A stretch of DNA of 12,842 nucleotides from Burkholderiales bacterium (GCA_031277445.1 JAITMH010000043.1:1-12842), one strand, 5' to 3'. Positions 1 to 6,815 are shown, counted from the stretch's first letter. Notes: a model not told the origin generated them from the letters alone. Program-made: numbers and translations.

Positions 1-60
1 CGGGCGGCAGGTTGGCCTCATGCAAAGCCGCGAAGAATGGCAGCGCCGCAGGCGCGTTAC

Positions 61-250
61 ATGAGTAACCGTCGGTGAAGCGTGAGCGTAGCGAGCGCGG
101 AACCGGCGGATGGACGGCCGCCCGTCTCTCAGCCCTGCAAGGGCTGAACCCTGCTATTCGTTCAGCCCTTGCAGGGCTGTGTGAGTAGAGGTGTGTTCGC
201 TTCCCGCCGGTTCCGCTCGCGCTGCTCGCTCCACCGACGGTTACTCACAT
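61..250. repeat. Large imperfect inverted repeat with nested palindrome
   Basis: The left arm 61-109 (starts ATGAGTAACCGTCGGTG, ends GGAACCGGCGG) is nearly the reverse complement of the right arm 204-250 (CCGCCGGTTCC to GGTTACTCACAT). Differences are a few substitutions and short indels in the middle of the arms. The arms enclose a second, perfect inverted repeat at 130-179. The whole unit could extrude as a cruciform or fold as one long RNA hairpin. It has the look of a non-autonomous palindromic element; no transposase and no clear target duplication is visible. Confidence 0.75.
130..179. repeat. Perfect 19-bp inverted repeat, each arm itself palindromic
   Basis: Positions 130-148 (CAGCCCTGCAAGGGCTGAA) and 161-179 (TTCAGCCCTTGCAGGGCTG) are exact reverse complements around a 12-nt spacer. 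Each arm also contains its own 7-bp palindrome, CAGCCCT with AGGGCTG around a 3-nt loop, so two alternative folds exist: one long hairpin or two small ones. It sits at the centre of the larger inverted repeat 61-250. Confidence 0.8.
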
Positions 251-291
251 TGCGCCCCTGCGGGGCAAACCCCGGATGGATTCTGCGTCCT

Positions 292-310
292 GCGACTTCG
301 CGCAGAATGA
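292..310 (+). repeat. 19-bp direct repeat, copy 1
   Basis: GCGACTTCGCGCAGAATGA here recurs exactly at 578-596 in the same orientation, and both copies are followed within two bases by GG. The DNA between the copies contains the cluster of short palindromes. The pair may mark the ends of a composite repeat unit or be two members of a dispersed repeat family. Confidence 0.7.
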
Positions 311-577
311 TGGGTCTGGGAGCGCGGGCGTCCCGCCCGCAACAAACCCCCGCCCGCCTTCGGCGGGCACCCACTTTCAAAAGGGGGCTTTAAAACACAC
401 ATTCGCGGCTTCGCGCCTCCGCGTGAGGTCTGCGGGCGGCAGGTTGCCGCCCCTACGCCAAAATCGTTGCGCCTTGCCCGTGGGGGAAGCAATCTGCTTC
501 CCGTTTACGCGAGAAACGCCCCCTCTCCCGCCCTTCGGGCACCCTCTCCCGCGAGGGGAGAGGGTTTGTTCTTCTTC

Positions 578-596
578 GCGACTTCGCGCAGAATGA
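578..596 (+). repeat. 19-bp direct repeat, copy 2
   Basis: Exact second copy of the sequence at 292-310, same strand. It lies just upstream of the heptamer array at 604. Confidence 0.7.
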
Positions 597-603
597 CGGA
601 GTT

Positions 604-658
604 CTGATGCCTGATCCCTGACCTCTGATTCCTGGCAGCCTGACCGCCTGTCCTCTGC
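604..658 (+). repeat. Heptamer tandem array 1 (CTGAYNY)
   Basis: Read from 604 the DNA parses into units starting CTGA or CTG with near 7-nt spacing: CTGATGC, CTGATCC, CTGACCT, CTGATTC, two 8-nt variants, CTGTCCT and a final CTGC. The same units recur at 9765, 10325 and 11759. The final CTGC supplies the TGC of the extended -10 element at 656-664, so the array is directly joined to a promoter. Unit divergence suggests an old array; no other function is visible. Confidence 0.75.
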
Positions 659-664
659 TACAAT
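656..664 (+). promoter_or_regulatory. Extended -10 promoter upstream of the ccm operon
   Basis: TGCTACAAT is an extended -10 element (TGn plus TACAAT, five of six matches to TATAAT). The identical nonamer precedes rppH and metK in this window. No good -35 hexamer lies at 16-18 bp, which fits an extended -10 promoter. Transcription would begin near 671 and run into the hairpin at 688-714 before reaching ccmA. Assignment to the ccm operon is by position only. Confidence 0.55.
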
Positions 665-687
665 CCGCCCTAGTGTGATTCAGTGTG

Positions 688-714
688 GCGGCATGTTGGA
701 ATGCCGCTTTTTTT
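688..714 (+). terminator. Intrinsic terminator between promoter and ccmA
   Basis: GCGGCAT (688-694) pairs perfectly with ATGCCGC (701-707) around a 6-nt loop and is followed at once by seven T residues (708-714). This is a textbook Rho-independent terminator. It starts only about 24 nt past the predicted +1 at the extended -10 and lies 74 bp before ccmA, so it is placed as a leader attenuator for the ccm operon or as the end of a roughly 45-nt RNA. If the promoter is not active, it would simply end incoming transcription. Confidence 0.75.
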
Positions 715-788
715 CAGATGCGTGGCGGGGCAAAGCTAACGGTTGAGCCGGGGCGCATCGGGGGTTTGGTAGAGGCAAGCGGTTCGAC

Positions 789-1403
789 ATGCTCGAAGTT
801 TGTGATCTCGCGGCGCGCCGCGGTTATGTGATGCTGTTCAGTCAGGTTTCCTTTAAGGTGGAGCCGGGTGAGGCGTTGATCATTACTGGCGCGAATGGCA
901 CTGGCAAGACGACGCTGTTGCGGATGTTGGCCGGTTTGTCGCATCCGTTGTCGGGGAAAATCCTGTGGCGGGGGCGGGAGATGCGTGCGTTTGATCCGGT
1001 GTTGCGTAACAATCTCACGTTTGTCGGTCACGCGCCTGCGCTCAAGGATGAGTTGACGGCGGAGGAAAATCTGACGCTGTTGGTGAAGCTGGCGGGCGAG
1101 GAGGTGGCGCTGGACGCGCTGCGCGAGGCGCTGCGGGAGGTGGCGCTGGGGGCGAGGCTGACGGTGCCGGCGCGTGTTTTGTCGCAGGGGCAACGGCGGC
1201 GGATCGGGTTGGCGCGTTTGGCGCTGGCGCCGCGACCGTTGTGGGTGCTGGATGAGCCGGTGACGGCGCTGGACCCGGCGGGGATTGCGTTGTTGACGGG
1301 GATGATGGCGACACATTTGGCTAAGGGCGGCGCGGTGATTGCGGCAACGCATCAGGCGCTGGATTTACCGGCGGGTGTGATGCGCCAGTTGTCGTTTCAG
1401 TAA
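789..1403 (+). CDS. ccmA: CcmA, ATP-binding subunit of haem/CcmE exporter
   Basis: Cytoplasmic ABC ATPase that works with CcmB, and with CcmC and CcmD, to release holo-CcmE for cytochrome c assembly. The 204-residue protein has the usual CcmA size. Walker A is at residues 34-42 (GANGTGKTT), the ABC signature LSQGQ at 131-135, Walker B plus catalytic Glu at 151-157 (LWVLDEP) and the switch His at 188. The Q-loop region reads GHAPALKDELT (80-90), with Ala where a Gln is usual in transporters. I believe this occurs in other CcmA proteins. The ATG at 789 has only a weak, distant AGAGG (771-775) as ribosome binding site. It is the first gene of a canonical ccmABCDEFGHI operon, but its stop codon touches an inserted palindromic element that separates it from ccmB by 124 bp. 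Confidence 0.95.
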   Translation: MLEVCDLAARRGYVMLFSQVSFKVEPGEALIITGANGTGKTTLLRMLAGLSHPLSGKILWRGREMRAFDPVLRNNLTFVGHAPALKDELTAEENLTLLVKLAGEEVALDALREALREVALGARLTVPARVLSQGQRRRIGLARLALAPRPLWVLDEPVTALDPAGIALLTGMMATHLAKGGAVIAATHQALDLPAGVMRQLSFQ

Positions 1404-1521
1404 TCCTAAAAACCTCAGTTGACCACTTGTAAACGTATGGAAAGCTGCATGACAACTGGCTTTGAAGGCTTTTTCACTTCTCTCTCATGGGGTGAGAGCG
1501 TCCAACTGAGGTTTTTAGGAT
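1403..1521. mobile_element. MITE-like palindromic element, copy 1 (119 bp)
   Basis: Perfect 19-bp terminal inverted repeats, ATCCTAAAAACCTCAGTTG (1403-1421) and its reverse complement (1503-1521), enclose 81 bp with no ORF. A second member with 19-bp ends lies at 11484-11722 and shares most of the interior (CTTGTAAA, TATGGAA, CATG, CTTTG, TTTTTCAC, GAGCG in the same order). It sits exactly in the ccmA-ccmB junction: the last base of the ccmA TAA is the first base of the element. No target duplication longer than the palindromic AT is visible. No transposase is present, so it would be non-autonomous. Confidence 0.7.
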
Positions 1522-1527
1522 GATGGT

Positions 1528-2271
1528 GTGGAGATTGATGTGACGGCGAATGCTTCTCCTGTTTTTCCGGTTCGCGCCGCGATGGAACCCGGCGACGGTG
1601 TGTTTACGGCGTTTTCCTGGGCGTTGCGGCGTGATTTGCGTTTGGCGCTGCGGTCGCGTGCCGAGTTGGGCGTTCAGATTTTGTTTTATATCATCGTGGT
1701 GGCGCTGTTTCCGCTGTCGATGTCGCCGGATAAGGAGCTGTTGTTGTTGCTCGGTCCGGGGGTGTTGTGGGTGGCGGCGTTGCTGGCTTCGTTGTTGTCG
1801 TTGTCGCGCTTGTTTGCCAGTGATTACGCGGACGGAACGCTCGAGCAGATGGCGTTGTCGCCGTTGCCGTTGCCCGCGTTGATTCTGGGGAAGATCAGCG
1901 CGCACTGGTTGACGACGGGCTTGCCGGTGGTGTTGTTGGCGCCGCTGTTGAGCATTCAGTATTATCTGGAAGCCGAGGCGATTTGGATTTTGATGGCGGG
2001 GTTGTTGATCGGTACGCCGGTGTTGTCGTTGCTGGGCGCGATTGGGGCGGCGTTGACGCTGGGCTTGCGTTCGGGGGGCGGCAGTTTGTTGGCGCTGCTG
2101 GTTCTTCCGCTGTATATTCCGGTGCTGATTTTCGGCGCGGGCGCGGTTGATGCGGTGCGCAGCGGCATGGGCGCCGATGCCAATTTTTCGCTGCTGACGG
2201 CGGGGCTGTTGCTGGCGCTGGCGGGGGCGCCGTTTGCGACGTCGGCGGCAGTACGGATTTCTTTGGATTGA
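1528..2271 (+). CDS. ccmB: CcmB, membrane subunit of haem/CcmE exporter
   Basis: Integral inner-membrane partner of CcmA in System I cytochrome c maturation. The protein has about six hydrophobic segments and family hallmarks: FPLSMSPDKELL, GPGVLWVAALLASLL, LEQMALSPLPLPALILGKISAHW, TTGLPVVLLAPL, and a C-terminal PFATSAAVRIS. I use the GTG at 1528 because AGGA at 1517-1520 lies 7 nt upstream; this gives 247 residues, somewhat longer than the usual 220 or so. The alternative ATG at 1582 (residue 19) gives 229 residues, closer to the family, but lacks a clear ribosome binding site. If GTG is right, the Shine-Dalgarno lies inside the right terminal repeat of the inserted element. The stop is followed 10 bp later by ccmC. 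Confidence 0.92.
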   Translation: MEIDVTANASPVFPVRAAMEPGDGVFTAFSWALRRDLRLALRSRAELGVQILFYIIVVALFPLSMSPDKELLLLLGPGVLWVAALLASLLSLSRLFASDYADGTLEQMALSPLPLPALILGKISAHWLTTGLPVVLLAPLLSIQYYLEAEAIWILMAGLLIGTPVLSLLGAIGAALTLGLRSGGGSLLALLVLPLYIPVLIFGAGAVDAVRSGMGADANFSLLTAGLLLALAGAPFATSAAVRISLD

Positions 2272-2281
2272 GGTTTGAGCG

Positions 2282-3022
2282 ATGAGTGGATTTAAATATG
2301 CGGCTCCGGCACAGTTTTACCCGTTGGCCGGGAAGATGGCGCTGTGGTTCGCTGTGTCGGCGGCGGTTCTTGCGGTGATCGGATTGGTCATCGGTTTGTA
2401 TGTGGCGCCGATTGATGTGACGCAGAAGGATTCGTACCGGATTATTTACATTCATGTGCCTGCCGCCTGGATGTCGATGTTTTTGTATGTGGTGATGGCG
2501 TTCTGGAGTGCGCTGGCGCTGGGATTGAACACGCGGCTCTCGGCGATGATGGCGCAGTCGATTGCGCCGACCGGGGCGTTGATGACGGCGATGGCGCTGT
2601 GGACGGGCGCGCTCTGGGGAAAACCGACCTGGGGGACGTACTGGGCATGGGACGCCCGGATGACTTCGGAATTGATCTTGCTGTTTCTTTACCTCGGCAT
2701 CATCGCGCTGCGTAACGCGATCGACGATCCGCGCCGCGCCGATAAAGCATGTGGTGTGCTGGCATTGGTCGGTGTCGTCAATGTTCCCATCATCTATTAC
2801 TCGGTGAATTGGTGGAATACGTTACATCAAGGCGCTACGATCAAGGCAGGAAATTCCTCAATCGACGCTATCATGCTGGCTGGTCTGCTGTTCATGGTTT
2901 TTGCGTTCTGGTTTTATTCGGTCGCGGTGACGCTGGTGCGCTTGCGTACCATCATTCTGGAGCGTGAGGCCGGCGCTGCCTGGGTGGCGCAATTGGCGGA
3001 AGTAAAGAAGGAGGGGCGGTAA
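2282..3022 (+). CDS. ccmC: CcmC, haem-handling protein loading CcmE
   Basis: Inner-membrane protein that presents haem b to the histidine of CcmE at the periplasmic face. It has 246 residues and six hydrophobic segments. The tryptophan-rich WWD signature is at residues 112-124 (WGKPTWGTYWAWD), flanked by the two conserved periplasmic haem-ligand histidines His58 (IHVPAAW) and His182 (NTLHQG), matching His60 and His184 of the E. coli protein. The ATG at 2282 has an AGG-containing site at 2271-2273, overlapping the ccmB stop. Its TAA shares its last base with the ATG of ccmD (TAATG), so translation is probably coupled. Complete and ordinary for the family. Confidence 0.96.
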   Translation: MSGFKYAAPAQFYPLAGKMALWFAVSAAVLAVIGLVIGLYVAPIDVTQKDSYRIIYIHVPAAWMSMFLYVVMAFWSALALGLNTRLSAMMAQSIAPTGALMTAMALWTGALWGKPTWGTYWAWDARMTSELILLFLYLGIIALRNAIDDPRRADKACGVLALVGVVNVPIIYYSVNWWNTLHQGATIKAGNSSIDAIMLAGLLFMVFAFWFYSVAVTLVRLRTIILEREAGAAWVAQLAEVKKEGR

Positions 3023-3216
3023 TGGGTGAGTTTTTCGCAATGGGCGGTTACGCCTTTTTCATCTGGATGTCGTACGGCATGGCGGCGTTGCTGATCACGC
3101 TGGAAATCATTGCTGTGCGGGCGCGCCGCAAACAGGTTTTGCATCTGATCCGGCACAGCGACGCTCATGAAAGCGGCGCGGCCAACGCCGGAGCGCAACT
3201 GAAGGAGGTGGAATGA
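3022..3216 (+). CDS. ccmD: CcmD, small haem exporter subunit
   Basis: Small single-pass membrane protein needed for release of holo-CcmE from the CcmABCD complex. The 64-residue product has the CcmD layout: a short N-terminal GEFFAMGGYAFFIWMSYG segment, one membrane helix (about residues 10-32) with conserved Tyr, and a positively charged cytoplasmic start (RARRKQ) leading to a hydrophilic tail. A strong GGAGG (3009-3013) lies upstream. The gene overlaps ccmC by one base and ccmE by four (ATGA). The short length makes sequence identity weak evidence on its own; position in the operon makes the call firm. Confidence 0.9.
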   Translation: MGEFFAMGGYAFFIWMSYGMAALLITLEIIAVRARRKQVLHLIRHSDAHESGAANAGAQLKEVE

Positions 3217-3710
3217 GCGAAACCACACAGGAAACAACAACCGTTTCGCCGGTGGGCATCAAAGCGCGGCACAAGCGGTTTCTCTGGATTATTTTCGGAC
3301 TGGCGTTTTTTGCGGCCATTGTAGCGCTGGTGTTAAACGCGTTCGGTTCAAGCATTACTTATTTTTATTCGCCAACGCAAGTGGTGCAGGACGAAGCGCC
3401 GCACGGACGGGCGTTCCGAATCGGCGGAATGGTTGAAGGCGGAAGCGTGGTGCGCGATGGCAGCGGGCTGACGGTTCGTTTCAATGTGACCGATACCGCC
3501 GAGACGGTTGCGGTGGTTTATACAGGCATTCTGCCAGACCTTTTCGCTGAAGAAAAAGGCGTGGTGGCGCAGGGCAAACTCGACGAGTACGGCGTTTTTC
3601 AGGCGACGCAGGTGCTGGCCAAGCATGATGAAAATTATGTGGCGCCGGAAGTTCAGGCAGCGCTGGACGAGGCGCACAAGGCGCGTGCGGCACAGACGTT
3701 AGAGCAATAA
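3213..3710 (+). CDS. ccmE: CcmE, periplasmic haem chaperone
   Basis: Membrane-anchored periplasmic chaperone that binds haem covalently through a histidine and hands it to CcmF. The 165-residue protein has a cytoplasmic N-terminus with basic residues (KARHKR, 17-22), one signal anchor (about 23-42), a beta-barrel domain and the family motif HDENY at 138-142. His138 is the covalent haem ligand and Tyr142 the axial ligand, matching His130 and Tyr134 of E. coli. GRAFRIGGMVEGGSV (65-79) is also typical. An excellent Shine-Dalgarno AAGGAGGTGGA precedes the ATG, which overlaps the ccmD stop. Complete. Confidence 0.97.
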   Translation: MSETTQETTTVSPVGIKARHKRFLWIIFGLAFFAAIVALVLNAFGSSITYFYSPTQVVQDEAPHGRAFRIGGMVEGGSVVRDGSGLTVRFNVTDTAETVAVVYTGILPDLFAEEKGVVAQGKLDEYGVFQATQVLAKHDENYVAPEVQAALDEAHKARAAQTLEQ

Positions 3711-3713
3711 GAC

Positions 3714-3738
3714 CGGCGCGTAAGCGCCGCGTGTTTTT
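3714..3738 (+). promoter_or_regulatory. Intra-operon hairpin with T-run between ccmE and ccmF
   Basis: CGGCGC (3714-3719) and GCGCCG (3724-3729) form a perfect stem closed by a GTAA loop, a GNRA-type tetraloop. Five T residues follow at 3734-3738 after a 4-nt gap (CGTG). The gap makes it a poor terminator, so partial attenuation or mRNA processing and stabilisation between ccmABCDE and ccmFGHI is more likely. This is the main gap (58 bp) in the operon apart from the ccmA-ccmB insertion. Confidence 0.5.
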
Positions 3739-3768
3739 CCGCCATGATTTGATTGGGGTAAATAAACG

Positions 3769-5778
3769 ATGATTCCTGAGATTGGACAGTTTGCGTTGGT
3801 TCTGGCGTTGCTGCTGGTGATGGTGCAAGGCACCTTGCCGCTGATAGGCGCTTCAAAAGGCATTTCGGCCTGGATGGCGTTGTCGCGCCGTACCGCGCAA
3901 GGCGCGTTTTTCTTTTTGTCGTTGGCGTTGGGCTGCTTGATTTACTCGTTTATCGTCAATGATTTTTCGGTGCTGAACGTAGCGAATAATTCCAATACCA
4001 AATTGCCGGTGATCTATCGGATCGCCGCTTCGTGGGGGTCGCACGAAGGCTCGATCATGATGTGGGTGTTCATGTTGGGTATGTGGTCGTGCGCGGTCAG
4101 TATTTTTTCCAAACATCTGCCCGAAGAAATGGTGGCGAGAGTGCTGGGCGTGATGGGTTGTGTCAGTATGGGCTTGTTGCTCTTCTTGCTGCTGACGTCG
4201 AATCCGTTCGACCGGCTTTTTCCGGTGCCGCTCGAAGGGCGCGATTTGAATCCGCTGTTGCAGGACCCGGGAATGATATTGCACCCGCCGATGCTGTACA
4301 TGGGCTATGTCGGTTTTTCGGTGGCGTTCGCGTTTGCGGTGGCGGCGCTGCTGGGCGGGCGGCTTGACGCGACTTGGGCGCGCTGGTCGCGTCCCTGGAC
4401 GACGCTGGCCTGGTGTTTTCTTACCATCGGCATTTTGATCGGCAGTTGGTGGGCGTATTACGAACTGGGCTGGGGCGGCTGGTGGTTCTGGGACCCGGTT
4501 GAAAATGCGTCGCTGATGCCCTGGCTGGTCGGTACGGCGCTGATGCATTCGCTGGCAGTGACCGAAAAGCGAGGCACATTCAAAGTGTGGACAGTGTTGT
4601 TGGCAATCTGTACGTTCTCTCTGTCGCTGCTTGGCACGTTCCTGGTGCGCTCGGGGATATTGACTTCGGTGCATGCGTTTGCGGTCGATCCGCAGCGCGG
4701 TATGTTCATTCTGGCGCTTCTGGCGCTGGTGATCGGCGGTTCGCTGGCGTTGTTTGCGTTTCGGGCGCCGAAAGTCGGCACGGGCGGAACATTCAAAATC
4801 ATCTCGCGTGAATCCGCGTTGCTTGCCAATAATGTTTTGTTGGCGGTAGCGTGCGGAACGGTGCTGCTTGGCACCTTGTATCCGCTGTTTCTCGACGCGC
4901 TGAAGCTCGGCAAGATTTCTGTCGGTCCACCGTATTTTGAGGCAGTGTTTGTGCCGTTGATGGCGCCGCTGGTCTTTTTGATGGGCGTCGGCGCGGTGGC
5001 GCGCTGGAAAGAGGCGACATTGCCGGATTTGTGGGCGCGGCTGCGTTGGGCGGCGGCGATAACGCTCGTTGCGGCGGTGGCGTTGCCGTTCATTCTTGGC
5101 CGCACATCGCCGACAAGCGTTGCACTGTTGGCGCTCGGTTTTGCGATGGCGTTCTGGATTATTACGGCGTCACTGGCCGGTCTCTTTGATCGTGTCAAAT
5201 ATGTTGAAGGCAGCTTCCGCGAAAAACTGGCGCGACAGCCGCGCAGTTTCTGGGGGATGTTCGCGGCGCATATCGGCGTGGCGGTGTTTATCATCGGGGT
5301 GACAGTGGTTAAAGGATTCGAGATTGAGCGCGATGTGCGGATGACGCCGGGGGATACGGTGGCGATAAGCAACTACACCTTCCGTTTTGAAAGCATGGGG
5401 GAGCGTACAGGTCCCAATTTCCACGCATCACGCGGAACGTTTGAATTGAGTAAAAACGGCAAGCCGGTTCGAAAACTGTATCCCGAAAAACGGATGTATT
5501 TCGCGCACGGGATGCCGATGACCGAAGCGGCGATCGACAGCGGTATCTTCGGGGATCGCTATGTCTCGTTGGGTGAGCCGATCAACGACGGAAAAGATTC
5601 GTGGAGCGTTCGCGTTTACCACAAACCGTTTGTAACCTGGATCTGGTACGGCTGTATTCTGATGACGCTGGGCGGATTGCTGGCGATCTCCGACCGCCGT
5701 TATCGGGTGAGCGCACGGCGCGAAACCGCAAAGCCTTCATTGCCGCCGCTGGAACCGGCGAAGCTGGAGAAAGCATGA
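3769..5778 (+). CDS. ccmF: CcmF, cytochrome c haem lyase core subunit
   Basis: Large inner-membrane subunit of the CcmFHI haem lyase, which takes haem from CcmE and joins it to apocytochrome cysteines. At 669 residues it is full length, with many membrane helices. The WWD domain lies at 235-242 and beyond (WGGWWFWDPVENASLMPW). The conserved histidines are visible: His172 (LHPPMLYMGY), His260, His302 (TSVHAFAVDP) and His501 (FAAHIGVAVF), matching the two haem-ligand pairs described for E. coli CcmF. A large periplasmic loop follows residue about 515 and a last helix ends near 650. Ribosome binding is weak (GGGG near 3756). The stop overlaps the ccmG start (ATGA). No second, NrfE-like paralogue is in the window. 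Confidence 0.97.
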   Translation: MIPEIGQFALVLALLLVMVQGTLPLIGASKGISAWMALSRRTAQGAFFFLSLALGCLIYSFIVNDFSVLNVANNSNTKLPVIYRIAASWGSHEGSIMMWVFMLGMWSCAVSIFSKHLPEEMVARVLGVMGCVSMGLLLFLLLTSNPFDRLFPVPLEGRDLNPLLQDPGMILHPPMLYMGYVGFSVAFAFAVAALLGGRLDATWARWSRPWTTLAWCFLTIGILIGSWWAYYELGWGGWWFWDPVENASLMPWLVGTALMHSLAVTEKRGTFKVWTVLLAICTFSLSLLGTFLVRSGILTSVHAFAVDPQRGMFILALLALVIGGSLALFAFRAPKVGTGGTFKIISRESALLANNVLLAVACGTVLLGTLYPLFLDALKLGKISVGPPYFEAVFVPLMAPLVFLMGVGAVARWKEATLPDLWARLRWAAAITLVAAVALPFILGRTSPTSVALLALGFAMAFWIITASLAGLFDRVKYVEGSFREKLARQPRSFWGMFAAHIGVAVFIIGVTVVKGFEIERDVRMTPGDTVAISNYTFRFESMGERTGPNFHASRGTFELSKNGKPVRKLYPEKRMYFAHGMPMTEAAIDSGIFGDRYVSLGEPINDGKDSWSVRVYHKPFVTWIWYGCILMTLGGLLAISDRRYRVSARRETAKPSLPPLEPAKLEKA

Positions 5779-6311
5779 AGAAAAAGTTGTTGTTGCTGAT
5801 TCCGCTGGTGGTGTTTTTTGTGCTGGCGGGATTTTTCGTTGTCGGATTGGGGCTCAATCCGAAAGAGATTCCTTCGCCGCTGATCGGCAAGCCGGTGCCG
5901 GCGTTCTCGTTGCCGGATTTGAACGCGCCCGAAAAGGCGGTTACGCCGCAGGATTTTCTCGGTCAGGTGTGGCTGCTCAACGCCTGGGCGTCATGGTGCG
6001 TTTCATGTAAAACGGAGCACCCGTCACTGGCCAGGCTTGCGAAAACCAGTGACGTGTCGATTATCGGAATGCTTTACAGGGACAAGCCTGAGAACGGCAG
6101 CGAATGGTTGCGGCGACACGGCGATCCGTTCACTGTGTCGATTGCGGATGCCGATGGCAGCGTCGGAATTGATTTTGGTGTGATCGGTACGCCTGAAACT
6201 TTTTTGATCGACAAGCAAGGCATTATCCGCTACAAACAAACCGGCCCGATTAACGAAGAGGTGTTAAATAAAAAGATCATCCCGATGATCAAGGAGCTGA
6301 AACAGCTATGA
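5775..6311 (+). CDS. ccmG: CcmG/DsbE, membrane-anchored thioredoxin for apocytochrome reduction
   Basis: Periplasmic thioredoxin-fold protein that reduces disulfides in apocytochrome CXXCH motifs or in CcmH before haem ligation. The 178-residue product has an N-terminal anchor (residues 5-27), the active site WCVSC with Cys75 and Cys78, the acidic residue after it (KTEHP, Glu81) and the cis-proline loop GVIGTPETFLID (Pro140). GGAGA lies 5 nt before the ATG at 5775, and the ATG overlaps the ccmF stop by four bases, so I reject the longer open frame that begins inside ccmF at 5601. The start of ccmH again overlaps the stop by four bases. Confidence 0.96.
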   Translation: MKKKLLLLIPLVVFFVLAGFFVVGLGLNPKEIPSPLIGKPVPAFSLPDLNAPEKAVTPQDFLGQVWLLNAWASWCVSCKTEHPSLARLAKTSDVSIIGMLYRDKPENGSEWLRRHGDPFTVSIADADGSVGIDFGVIGTPETFLIDKQGIIRYKQTGPINEEVLNKKIIPMIKELKQL

Positions 6312-6781
6312 AAAAGTTTCTTCTGGCTTGCGCGATCAGCGTGATGGGTTGCTGGGGCGGGATGGCGGTTGCCGACGAAGCGATGCCGACGGAAAACGAT
6401 CCGGTGGCGCAAAAACGGGCAGTGGAATTGGCGTTGAAATTGCGCTGTCTGGTGTGCCAAAACCAGTCGATTGCCGAGTCGGACGCGGAACTGGCCGTCG
6501 ATTTGCGGCAGCAGGTGCGTGAGCAAATTGCCGCCGGCAGGAGCGACAAAGAAATCATCACCTTCATGACCGACCGCTACGGCGATTTTGTTTTGTATGA
6601 ACCGCCGATGAAACCGGCGACGCTGTTGCTGTGGATCGGGCCGCTGCTGCTGCTGGCGGCGGGGGTGGTGGCGATGGTTTTTCTCTTGCGTGGCCGCAGT
6701 CAGGCGGCGACGGAATCGGCGCCGTTGACGGAGGCCGAACAGGCGCGGGCGACGGCGTTGCTCGAAGGGCGCGAATCATAG
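6308..6781 (+). CDS. ccmH: CcmH, haem lyase thiol subunit
   Basis: Periplasmic, membrane-tethered dithiol protein of the haem lyase that resolves or reduces apocytochrome disulfides. It is the short form (157 residues), with the TPR part encoded separately by ccmI. A signal peptide ends near residue 22 (AVADEA). The signature LRCLVCQNQS contains Cys47 and Cys50, followed by the three-helix bundle (DLRQQVREQIAAGRSDKEIITFMTDRYGDFVLY), a PPM motif and one C-terminal helix (about 103-126). CcmH and the nitrite-reductase-specific NrfF share this fold. LVC rather than PQC in the motif favours general CcmH, though I cannot separate the two with certainty from sequence alone. Confidence 0.95.
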   Translation: MKKFLLACAISVMGCWGGMAVADEAMPTENDPVAQKRAVELALKLRCLVCQNQSIAESDAELAVDLRQQVREQIAAGRSDKEIITFMTDRYGDFVLYEPPMKPATLLLWIGPLLLLAAGVVAMVFLLRGRSQAATESAPLTEAEQARATALLEGRES

Positions 6782-6792
6782 TGAACCACTAT
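6778..6792 (+). repeat. Small palindrome over the ccmH stop codon
   Basis: ATAGTG (6778-6783) and CACTAT (6787-6792) form a 6-bp stem with loop AAC. The ccmH TAG lies inside the left arm. It may slightly shape re-initiation at ccmI, whose Shine-Dalgarno (AAGGGGA, about 6802-6808) follows. Chance occurrence is possible. Confidence 0.3.
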
Positions 6793-6815
6793 ACCGGACG
6801 GAAAGGGGAAATGAC

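Larger units (their letters stand above)
1..600. other. Gene-free, palindrome-rich repeat region
   Basis: I see no credible protein or RNA gene here: the short open frames are rich in Arg, Pro and Ser, lack ribosome binding sites and cross the palindromes. The stretch is a patchwork of repeats. Short perfect palindromes with 3 to 5 nt loops lie at 324-340 (GCGGGCG stem), 352-368 (GCCCGCC), 434-452 (GGGCGGCA), 484-502 (GGGAAGCA) and 542-564 (CCCTCTCCC, loop GCGAG). The motif GGGCGGCAGGTTG occurs at both 2-14 and 434-446. The larger inverted repeat and the direct repeat are listed separately. This resembles a cluster of REP-type intergenic palindromes; no mobility gene accompanies it in the window. 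Confidence 0.7.

Noticed and set aside
162..596. Small proteins in the left 600 bp
   Set aside because: Overlapping frames on both strands run through palindromes, lack ribosome binding sites and have repeat-driven composition.
3853..5424. Long open frames on the minus strand opposite ccmF (also opposite ccmA, ccmB and the reductase)
   Set aside because: Their products are rich in Arg, His, Gln, Pro and Ser with no recognisable domains or ribosome binding sites; they arise from codon bias of the true genes.
5601..6311. Longer ccmG reading frame starting inside ccmF
   Set aside because: The ATG at 5775 overlaps the ccmF stop, has GGAGA upstream and directly precedes a signal anchor; the extra upstream codons overlap conserved ccmF sequence.
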